A stretch of DNA of 16,122 bases from JBOHHM01 sp050725495 (GTDB lineage Bacteria; Pseudomonadota; Gammaproteobacteria; Burkholderiales; Burkholderiaceae_C), in NCBI GenBank assembly GCA_050725495.1, contig JBOHHM010000111.1, positions 1 through 16,122 of the forward strand, read 5' to 3'. Within the stretch, counting starts at the first letter, position 1. Each line of letters starts with the position of its first letter. Below are positions 6,479 through 12,083 of this stretch, piece after piece. The position numbers were made by a program, and so were the translations under genes. The notes under the pieces are model-generated. The model was not told the DNA's origin. It did no database searches and was given only the letters and a program-made list of their open reading frames with translations.

Positions 6479-7666
6479 ATGACACCCAAAAACCTGGAGC
6501 ACCACTTGTACAAAACCACCCGCCGTCAAGCCGTCACAAGCGCGCTGGCCTTCAGCGTTGTCACGGCCGCCGCCTTGCTGGGCGGCTGCGACAGCGCGCC
6601 TTCCACCATCAGGATCGGTGTGGCCCAGCCCCTGTCGGGCAACCTGGCCGCCCTCGGGCAGGACATGCACAACGGCGTGAAACTCGCCGTGGACGAACTC
6701 AACAATCAGGGCTTCAAGATCAAGGGCAAGCCGCTTGCCATCGAAATCGTCGCCGTGGACGACCGCGCCAACGCCCAGAGCGGCAAGGAAGCGGCCCAGC
6801 AGCTGGTGGACGCCGGCGTGGTCGCCGTGATCGGCCACCTGAACTCGGGCGTGAGCATCGAGGCCGCACCCATTTATGCCGACAAGGGCATTGCGCAGCT
6901 GGCGATCTCGACCCACCCCAGGTACACCGAGCTCGGCCTGGCCACCACCTTCCGCCTGGTCGCCAATGACCAGCTGCAGGCCCGCGCGATCGGCTCGTTT
7001 GCGGCCACCCAGCTCAATGCGGCCAGGTTTGCCGTGGTCGACGACGGCACGCCCTACGGCAAGGGCTTGGCCGACGGCGCTGCCGAGCAGTTGAAGAACG
7101 CCAAGAAAGACATCGCGCTGCGCCAGTCGTTTGACGACAAGACCACCGCGTTCGACGAACTGGCGGCCAAGCTCAAGGTCAATGGTGTGGACGCCGTGGT
7201 AACCACCCTCAGCGACTTCCAGGTACTGGCCCTGCTGGAGGCGCTGAAGAAGGCCGACTACACCAAGCTCAGCATCCTGGGCGGCGACACCATCAAGACC
7301 ACCACCATGCTCAAGGGCTCGGGCATCGTGCAGGGCCTCTACGCCACCTCGCCCATTCTGGAAGCGCGCGAATTCCCGGCCGGCAACAAGTTCCTGGAAG
7401 CCTACCGGGCCGCGTTCAAGGTTGAGCCGGCTTACGGCGGCCACTACAGCTACGACGCCATGCATGTGCTGGCCGGCGCCATCAAGCGCGCCGAGTCGGC
7501 CAAACCCAGCGCCATCACCGAGGCGCTGCACAAGATCGACGGCTATGCGCCGGTGACCGGCTCGATGAAGTTCGACGCCAAGGGTGAGCAGCGCTACGGC
7601 GTGATCAGCGTCTACGCCACGCGCGGCCGGCTATGGGAGTCTCAGCTGCGCTCCGACGCCTGGTAA
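6479..7666 (+). CDS. Substrate-binding lipoprotein of ABC transporter, branched-chain amino acid (LivJ/Peripla_BP_6) type
   Basis: 395-residue periplasmic binding protein. The N-terminus has a basic region with TTRRQAV (a weak twin-arginine look), a hydrophobic stretch and a lipobox LLGGC, so Cys37 is the likely lipidated residue. The mature part starts IRIGVAQPLSGNLAALGQDMHNGVKLAVDELN, the hallmark of type I Leu/Ile/Val-binding proteins. It continues with AVIGHLNSGVSIEAAPIYAD, FRLVANDQLQARAIG and the late GGHYSYDAMHVLAGAIKRA segment. It would deliver amino acids, amides or aromatic acids to an ABC permease. No permease or ATPase genes sit beside it, and it is bracketed by terminators, so it is a single-gene unit. 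No convincing SD precedes the ATG; the start is chosen for the signal sequence. Confidence 0.9.
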   Translation: MTPKNLEHHLYKTTRRQAVTSALAFSVVTAAALLGGCDSAPSTIRIGVAQPLSGNLAALGQDMHNGVKLAVDELNNQGFKIKGKPLAIEIVAVDDRANAQSGKEAAQQLVDAGVVAVIGHLNSGVSIEAAPIYADKGIAQLAISTHPRYTELGLATTFRLVANDQLQARAIGSFAATQLNAARFAVVDDGTPYGKGLADGAAEQLKNAKKDIALRQSFDDKTTAFDELAAKLKVNGVDAVVTTLSDFQVLALLEALKKADYTKLSILGGDTIKTTTMLKGSGIVQGLYATSPILEAREFPAGNKFLEAYRAAFKVEPAYGGHYSYDAMHVLAGAIKRAESAKPSAITEALHKIDGYAPVTGSMKFDAKGEQRYGVISVYATRGRLWESQLRSDAW

Positions 7667-7692
7667 GCCCGCGCTGCCTCCACAAAGCGAAA

Positions 7693-7722
7693 GCCCGCAG
7701 CTCACGCCAGCGGGCCGTTTTT
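7693..7722 (+). terminator. Probable terminator after substrate-binding protein gene
   Basis: GCCCGC (7693-7698) pairs with GCGGGC (7710-7715) around an 11-nt loop, followed by a T-run at 7718-7722. The stem is short, and it lies 26 nt after the stop codon of the binding-protein gene. It may also serve the minus-strand gene ending at 7787. Confidence 0.6.
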
Positions 7723-7786
7723 CCTGCGGTCCTGGCTAGGGGTCAGCGGCTTGTGGGCCTGCGCCCCCAGTCAAGAATTTCAGGCT

Positions 7787-8191
7787 TTAGTCGTCGTCAC
7801 GGTCCCAGCCACGACCGTGGTGGCCATGGTGGCCATGCTTCTTGTGCCAGCGGTGGCCATAGCCCGGCTGCACCCAGCCCGCCTGGTAGACCGGCGACGG
7901 CTGCACCACCACGGGCTGGCGGTAATAAATGGGGCGCGGCTGCACATAGACCGGCTGGGGTTGCACGTAGTAGCTCTGCGGCTGCACATACACAGGCTGT
8001 GGTTGCACATAGACCGGCTGTGGTGCCACATAGACCGGCGCTGCATTGGCCACCCCCACACTCACGCCGGGCGAAGCCAAGCCAATCGACCAGAACACGT
8101 CTCCCGCCTGAGCGGCAGCGCCCATGCCCAGCGCGACCACTGCCAGCGCGGCAGCAGCTGCCTTGGAGTAAATAGAACGGTGGATCTTCAT
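7787..8191 (-). CDS. Small secreted protein with PVYVQPQ heptad repeats and His-rich tail
   Basis: 134 residues, function not recognised. A signal peptide (KIHRSIYSKAAAAALAVVAL...AAAQA) is cleaved probably after residue 29. A short conserved-looking piece VFWSIGLASPGVSVGVANA is followed by five tandem 7-residue units at residues 52-86 (PVYVAPQ, PVYVQPQ twice, SYYVQPQ, PVYVQPR), then degenerate PIYYRQPVVVQPSPVY. The C-terminus is rich in His, Gly and Trp (HKKHGHHGHHGRGW) and ends RDDD, suggesting metal binding. AAGGAG sits 8-13 nt before the ATG. Similar Pro/Tyr/Val-rich secreted proteins occur in many Burkholderiales; an envelope or cell-surface role is only a guess. The gene is transcribed away from glnS. 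Confidence 0.8.
   Translation of the reverse strand: MKIHRSIYSKAAAAALAVVALGMGAAAQAGDVFWSIGLASPGVSVGVANAAPVYVAPQPVYVQPQPVYVQPQSYYVQPQPVYVQPRPIYYRQPVVVQPSPVYQAGWVQPGYGHRWHKKHGHHGHHGRGWDRDDD
7934..8038 (-). repeat. Tandem 21-bp repeat, five units, coding PVYVQPQ
   Basis: Five consecutive 21-nt units inside the secreted protein gene encode heptapeptides that differ at only a few positions. On the plus strand each reads roughly CTGNGGNNGCACATAGACCGG. Such arrays expand and contract by slippage or unequal recombination. Confidence 0.8.
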
Positions 8192-8334
8192 TACTTCTCC
8201 TTATTAATCGCGCGGCGCGAAACGCACCCCGGCTCGTATTAAACGCATGGCTTGGCGCTGCGGCGACAGCCAAGCCCAAGAAAGAGGTTGCCAGACGTAA
8301 CGGTGGCACAAGGTAACAACGGCGCCCGCCCGCC

Positions 8335-8340
8335 TAAAAT
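8335..8340 (+). promoter_or_regulatory. Candidate -10 box of glnS (TAAAAT), giving a near-leaderless transcript
   Basis: TAAAAT ends 6 nt before the glnS ATG, so transcription from it would start at or next to the start codon. No good -35 hexamer is seen at 16-18 bp and no SD precedes the ATG, which fits leaderless translation but leaves the promoter weakly supported. Confidence 0.35.
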
Positions 8341-8346
8341 CAACGA

Positions 8347-10203
8347 ATGAGTTCATCCGCCGACAAAAACACAGCAAAACCCAGCAATTTTTTGCGTCAG
8401 ATCATCGAGCACGACCTGGCCGTGGGCACCTATGCCGGCCGCAAGTTCGCCGGATCGCCGGGCGACGCTGCCCACCATGCGGCCGGCCAGAGCGACCCCG
8501 CGAAGATCCGCACCCGCTTCCCGCCCGAACCCAATGGATACCTGCACATCGGCCACGCCAAGAGCATCTGCCTGAACTTCGGCCTGGCGCGCGAGTACGG
8601 CGGCGTGTGCCACATGCGCTTTGACGACACCAATCCCGAGAAGGAGGAACAGGAGTACGTCGACGCCATCCTCGACGCGGTCAAGTGGCTGGGCTTCGGC
8701 TGGGACGCTGAATTCAACGGCAAGAGCACCAGCCACCTGTACTACGCGAGCAACTATTTCGACTTCATGTACCGCGCGGCCGAGTACCTGATCAGCGCCG
8801 GCCACGCCTATGTGGACGAACAGACGGCCGACGAGATGCGCATCAACCGCGGCGACTTCGGCAAGCCCGGCGTGGACAGCCCGTTTCGCGGCCGCACGCC
8901 GGCCGAGAACCTGGCGCGCTTTCGCGAGATGCGCGATGGCCAGCTTGCGGACGGCGCTGCCGTGCTGCGCGCCCGGATCGGCATGGCCAGCCCCAACATC
9001 AATATGCGCGACCCGGCCATCTACCGCATCCGCCGCGCCACCCACCACAACACCGGCGACAAATGGTGCATCTACCCGATGTACACCTTTGCGCACCCGA
9101 TCGAAGACGCGCTCGAGCAGATCACCCACAGCTTCTGCACGCTCGAATTTGAAGACCAGCGCCCGTTTTACGACTGGCTGCTCGACCGCCTGTGTGAGAA
9201 GACAACACTACCCGACGGGCGGGTAGCGGGCGGCCTGCTGAGCCAGCCGCATCCCCATCAGTACGAGTTTGCGCGCCTGAACCTCACCTATGTGATCACC
9301 AGCAAGCGCAAACTCGCGCAGCTCGTCAACGAGGGCAAGGTCAGCGGCTGGGACGACCCGCGCATGCCAACCATCGTGGGCCTGCGCCGACGCGGCTACA
9401 CGCCCGAGGCGATCCAGCTGTTTTGCGAACGCATCGGCGTGACCAAGAGCGACAGCTGGATCGACTACGGCACGCTAGAAGGCGCGCTGCGCGACACGCT
9501 GGACGACCACGTGCCACGCGCCATGGCCGTGCTCGACCCGGTCAAGCTCGTCATCACCAACTGGGACACGCTGATGGGGGCCGGCACGCTGGACGACTGC
9601 GGCGCCCCCGTGCACCCGCACCACCCCGAGCGCGGCCGCCGCAGCTTCAAGTTCGGCAAGGAGCTCTGGATCGAGCGCAGCGACTATGAAGAAACCCCAC
9701 CCAAGGGCTTCTTCCGGCTGTTCCCACCGCGCACGGACCCATCGGGGACTGCGCTCCCAGGAAGCAAGGTGCGCCTCAAATACGGCCACGTGATCGAATG
9801 CACCGGCTGCACGAAAGACGCTGCAGGCCACATCACCGAAGTGCAGGCCACCCTGGTGCCCGACACCAAGAGCGGCACGCCCGGCGCCGACGCCATCAAG
9901 GTCAAGGGCAACATCAGCTGGGTTGCCGTGGCCGACGCCGTGCGCTCGGAAGTGCGCCTGTACGACCGCCTGTTCAGCGAAGCCCAGCCCGACGCCGGCG
10001 GCAAGGACTTCATCGCCAGCCTGAACCCCAACAGCCTGCACACCGTCACCGCCTACCTCGAGCCCTCACTCGCGAGCGCCAAGGCCGACGACAAGTTTCA
10101 GTTTGAGCGGCATGGCTACTTTGTCGCGGACCGGGTGGACCATGCGGCGGGGAGGCCGGTGTTCAATCGGGTGACGGGGTTGAAGGACTCCTGGGGAAAA
10201 TAG
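8347..10203 (+). CDS. glnS: Glutaminyl-tRNA synthetase
   Basis: 618-residue class I aminoacyl-tRNA synthetase that charges tRNA-Gln with glutamine in the cytoplasm. The sequence follows E. coli GlnRS throughout: NFLRQIIEHDL at the N-terminus, HIGH in PEPNGYLHIGHAKS, RFDDTNPEKEE, KWCIYPMY, and the KMSKS-equivalent VITSKRKLAQL. GWDDPRMPT and RRRGYTPEAI follow, and the anticodon-binding domain ends FQFERHGYFVAD...PVFNRVTGLKDSW. It is about 60 residues longer than the 554-residue E. coli enzyme. The extra length lies near residues 31-52 (GRKFAGSPGDAAHHAAGQSD), 287-298 (EKTTLPDGRVAGG) and in the segment around 450-470 (PPRTDPSGTALPGS). The ATG has no SD. It is a housekeeping gene next to an accessory patch. 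Confidence 0.97.
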   Translation: MSSSADKNTAKPSNFLRQIIEHDLAVGTYAGRKFAGSPGDAAHHAAGQSDPAKIRTRFPPEPNGYLHIGHAKSICLNFGLAREYGGVCHMRFDDTNPEKEEQEYVDAILDAVKWLGFGWDAEFNGKSTSHLYYASNYFDFMYRAAEYLISAGHAYVDEQTADEMRINRGDFGKPGVDSPFRGRTPAENLARFREMRDGQLADGAAVLRARIGMASPNINMRDPAIYRIRRATHHNTGDKWCIYPMYTFAHPIEDALEQITHSFCTLEFEDQRPFYDWLLDRLCEKTTLPDGRVAGGLLSQPHPHQYEFARLNLTYVITSKRKLAQLVNEGKVSGWDDPRMPTIVGLRRRGYTPEAIQLFCERIGVTKSDSWIDYGTLEGALRDTLDDHVPRAMAVLDPVKLVITNWDTLMGAGTLDDCGAPVHPHHPERGRRSFKFGKELWIERSDYEETPPKGFFRLFPPRTDPSGTALPGSKVRLKYGHVIECTGCTKDAAGHITEVQATLVPDTKSGTPGADAIKVKGNISWVAVADAVRSEVRLYDRLFSEAQPDAGGKDFIASLNPNSLHTVTAYLEPSLASAKADDKFQFERHGYFVADRVDHAAGRPVFNRVTGLKDSWGK

Positions 10204-10248
10204 CCACCCTGCTTGCCAAGCCAACCTCGCCTACAACACAATCGATTC

Positions 10249-10539
10249 ATGCGCCCCTCAGAAGCCCTGGCCCTGCACCGCACCCGCATTCGCGAGATTG
10301 CGCTGAGCCACCGCGTGCGCGACGTGCGGGTGTTTGGGTCGGCCGTGCGCGGCGAGGACGGCCCGGACAGCGATCTCGACCTGCTGGTGGAACCCACGCC
10401 GCAAACAACCCTTTTCGACATCGGCGCCATACGCTATGAGTTGAAAGAGCTGCTGGGCATGAACATCGATGTGCTCACGCCCAATGCCCTGCCGGACAAG
10501 TTCCGCGCCCAAGTGTTGAAAGAGGCGCAGCCGGTATGA
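10249..10539 (+). CDS. mntA: MntA-type minimal nucleotidyltransferase antitoxin
   Basis: 96-residue MNT-fold protein. The catalytic signature GSAVRGEDGPDSDLDLLVE (GSX10DXD) is intact, with Gly-Ser after VRVF and the metal-binding Asp pair in SDLDLL. Type VII antitoxins of this kind AMPylate a Tyr of the HEPN partner to silence it. The start at 10249 (MRPSEALALH) aligns with the start of the decayed copy at 11846; an upstream in-frame TTG at 10213 would add 12 residues without family support. It overlaps the toxin gene by ATGA (10536-10539), the usual arrangement. It lies 45 bp after glnS with no obvious terminator between. Confidence 0.9.
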   Translation: MRPSEALALHRTRIREIALSHRVRDVRVFGSAVRGEDGPDSDLDLLVEPTPQTTLFDIGAIRYELKELLGMNIDVLTPNALPDKFRAQVLKEAQPV

Positions 10540-11210
10540 GCCGGGGCGACCCCTTGCGGGTGACCGACTACCTCGAGCACATCGTCGAGGCCGTCGACAA
10601 CATCAGCGAGTACACGGCCGACATGGACAGTGCCGCATACCTCGCAGACAAAAAGACACGCGACGCGGTCATTCGCAACTTCGAGGTGATCGGCGAAACC
10701 TGCAACAACATCGCCAAACATCACTCGCAGTTTGCAGCCCAGCATCGTCAAATTCCCTGGAATTTCGCATACGAGATGCGTAAGGCGCTGGCACACGGCT
10801 ACTTCAAGTTCGACCACAACATCGTCTGGCAAACCATTCAAAATGACTTGCCAAGCTTGCAGCAGGCAGTGCGGTCCGTGCTCGATCGCCCCGACAACGG
10901 TGATCAGGAAAATCCGAGGTCGGATTCCAATTCATTCGATGATTCAGCCCATGTCCAAACCCAACACCCCCTCCACCAAACCCAGCAACAAGGCCAACAC
11001 CGAACTGCTGCAAAAAGGCATCCTGTGTGCACTGATCGGCCTGGGTGTGCTGATCTCGCCCTACTTCATCAAGTCGCCGGGCATGCAGAGCATCGTGGCC
11101 AATTCGTCGCTGGTCGGCTGGTTCGCGCTGGTGCTGGGCTGCGCTTTCATCGTGCGGTACGTCGTGCGGCGCATCAGCGCGGGCTCAAAATGAAGTCGCT
11201 ATGCTTTTGA
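10536..11210 (+). CDS. hepT: HepT-type HEPN toxin with runaway C-terminal extension
   Basis: The first 120 residues are a complete HepT/HEPN domain. YLEHIVEAVDNI is the first helix, RDAVIRNFEVIGETCNNI follows, and the catalytic RX4HXY motif is R82-KALA-H87-G-Y89, with YFKFDHNIVWQTIQNDLPSL closing the fold. HepT acts as an RNase silenced when MntA AMPylates the motif Tyr. Normal family proteins end at about 110-130 residues. Here the frame stays open for a further ~104 residues (10896-11210), with composition (Gln/His/Arg-rich) typical of an out-of-frame reading of the overlapping gene at 10951-11193. The natural stop seems to have been lost, perhaps by an indel near 10890-10930. Whether the long product is made or stable is unknown. 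Confidence 0.85.
   Translation: MSRGDPLRVTDYLEHIVEAVDNISEYTADMDSAAYLADKKTRDAVIRNFEVIGETCNNIAKHHSQFAAQHRQIPWNFAYEMRKALAHGYFKFDHNIVWQTIQNDLPSLQQAVRSVLDRPDNGDQENPRSDSNSFDDSAHVQTQHPLHQTQQQGQHRTAAKRHPVCTDRPGCADLALLHQVAGHAEHRGQFVAGRLVRAGAGLRFHRAVRRAAHQRGLKMKSLCF
10951..11193 (+). CDS. Small two-helix membrane protein, unknown function
   Basis: 80 residues from ATG 10951; an in-frame ATG at 10939 (MIQP) is an alternative. A polar Ser/Thr/Pro/Lys-rich N-terminus of about 20 residues is followed by two hydrophobic segments (about residues 23-41 and 51-69) linked by IKSPGMQSIVANSS, and a basic VRRISAGSK tail. I do not recognise a named family. It is entirely nested, in another frame, inside the extended hepT frame. 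The evenly hydrophobic helices and positive-inside tail indicate that this, not the hepT extension, is the selected reading. No strong SD is seen. A GCTAT palindrome directly follows its stop. Confidence 0.65.
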   Translation: MSKPNTPSTKPSNKANTELLQKGILCALIGLGVLISPYFIKSPGMQSIVANSSLVGWFALVLGCAFIVRYVVRRISAGSK

Positions 11211-11214
11211 TAGC
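11198..11214. repeat. GCTAT-N7-ATAGC palindromic repeat
   Basis: GCTAT (11198-11202) and ATAGC (11210-11214) flank GCTTTTG, starting 4 nt after the stop of the small membrane protein gene. It resembles short palindromes that I recall as scattered in Comamonadaceae genomes. Confidence 0.5.
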
Positions 11215-11217
11215 TAA

Positions 11218-11236
11218 CCTTGCCCGCTTGGCAAGG
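11218..11236. terminator. CCTTGCC/GGCAAGG hairpin between convergent genes
   Basis: A perfect 7-bp stem (11218-11224 with 11230-11236) around CGCTT. No T-run follows on either strand, so termination activity is uncertain. It contains an inverted copy of the 10-mer CTTGCCAAGC. Confidence 0.3.
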
Positions 11237-11247
11237 GAAATCGGTGC

Positions 11248-11276
11248 ACCGCATCCCGGCGCGAGGCCGGTGCGGT
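11248..11276 (-). terminator. Strong hairpin downstream of DUF1428 gene
   Basis: ACCGCA pairs with TGCGGT and, after a 2-nt bulge, CCGGC with GCCGG around a GCGAG loop. It starts 9 nt beyond the stop of the minus-strand DUF1428 gene. Only a short T-rich stretch (GATTTCCC) follows on the minus strand, so it may be a weak terminator or a 3'-end protecting structure. Confidence 0.45.
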
Positions 11277-11284
11277 CTGAAAGC

Positions 11285-11647
11285 TCAGAGCTCGACGATG
11301 GTCTTGAAGCCGCCCCAGAACATGCGCTTGCCGTCGAAGGGCATGGCCTTGGGGTCCATCATCGGCGCCAGGCGCGGGTCTTTCATCACCTTGGCATTGA
11401 CGCTGTCGCGCTGCCTGCGCGACTTGTAGACGATCCAGGAGAACACCACGGTTTCGTCCGGCTTGAGCTTGACGGCTTGCGGGAACGAAGTGAGCTTGCC
11501 CGGCTTCACGTCGTCAGCAACGCATTCGATGTAGTCAAGAGCGCCGAATTCCTTCCAGATCTTTCCCGCCTTGCGCGCCATGCGGCGGTAGGCATCGAGG
11601 TTTTTCTTCGGGACCGGGACAACGAATCCATCGACATAGTGGGCCAT
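11285..11647 (-). CDS. DUF1428 (YbaA-like) protein
   Basis: 120-residue cytoplasmic protein of the DUF1428 family, a ferredoxin-like dimeric alpha/beta barrel fold. The hallmarks are the N-terminal YVDGFVVPVPKKNLDAYRRMA, the central GALDYIECVADDV, VVFSWIVYKSR, and the C-terminal DPKAMPFDGKRMFWGGF. The length is the family's normal one. AAGGAG stands just upstream of the ATG at 11647. Function is unknown; relatives are often annotated as RNA-signal-recognition-like without evidence. It is a single gene, convergent with the small membrane protein gene. Confidence 0.93.
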   Translation of the reverse strand: MAHYVDGFVVPVPKKNLDAYRRMARKAGKIWKEFGALDYIECVADDVKPGKLTSFPQAVKLKPDETVVFSWIVYKSRRQRDSVNAKVMKDPRLAPMMDPKAMPFDGKRMFWGGFKTIVEL

Positions 11648-11745
11648 GCTTGTGCTCCTTGGGGCGTCGGGGTGGAGGGATCGGGTGGCAGGAAAGTGTC
11701 CAGCTTAGCCAAGGTGTCCGTCAAGCTGTGCTCCTACAGAATTGG

Positions 11746-11767
11746 GTCCGATTCCGATCGATCGGAC
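11746..11767. repeat. GTCCGAT-N8-ATCGGAC palindrome (REP-like)
   Basis: A 7-bp inverted repeat in the AATTGGGTCCGATTCC context, lying between the DUF1428 gene and the decayed mntA. A related string, GGTCGGATTCCAATTC, occurs at 10917-10935 just after the HepT domain. Such AATTGGGTC-type elements often mark REP/RAYT-like or insertion-derived sequences. Confidence 0.4.
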
Positions 11768-11845
11768 TCATTTGGGGTACCAAGGGGAATAGGAAAAGGC
11801 AGCCGTGACTTGCATCCTTGCCAAGCAAAACCTGCCCGCAACACG

Positions 11846-12045
11846 ATGCGTCCCTCGGAAACCCTTGCCTTGCACAGCACCCGTATCCGCGACATGGCTC
11901 CGCGCGATCGCGTGCGTGGCGGCCTGGATTTGCTGGTGGAGCCAAGGTCGCAGACAGCGCCGCGAGCCTCGTCAAAGCCCGAAAGAGCTCTGCGCGGACG
12001 CGTTCGGTCCACGCATCGCTCAGGCCCTGCAACGCCTTGCGGCGC
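11846..12045 (+). pseudogene. Decayed second copy of mntA
   Basis: The start MRPSETLALHSTRIRDMAPRD matches MRPSEALALHRTRIREIALSH of the intact gene at 10249. After VR there is a clean in-frame loss of 48 nt (16 codons) relative to the intact copy; it removes the GS of the catalytic signature, and the first metal-binding Asp is also gone (SD reads GG). The sequence resumes with LDLLVE. A further net loss of about 11 nt then shifts the frame: the downstream KEL (in PKELCADAF) is readable only in another frame and corresponds to LKELLGMN of the intact protein. No hepT follows; the region ends at the stop of the GGDEF-EAL gene on the other strand. The end coordinate is approximate. Confidence 0.8.
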
Positions 12046-12083
12046 GCACCGCCGTTCCGCCCGGTGCGTTGCAGCCGCTCGAC

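Noticed and set aside
8305..8320. TGGCAC as a sigma-54 -24 element upstream of glnS
   Set aside because: The required TTGC at -12 spacing is absent (AACAA instead).
11648..11724. Leader-peptide-like ORF (MTDTLAKLDTFLPP) upstream of DUF1428
   Set aside because: It has no SD and runs far into DUF1428 in another frame, so there is no support for a separate product.
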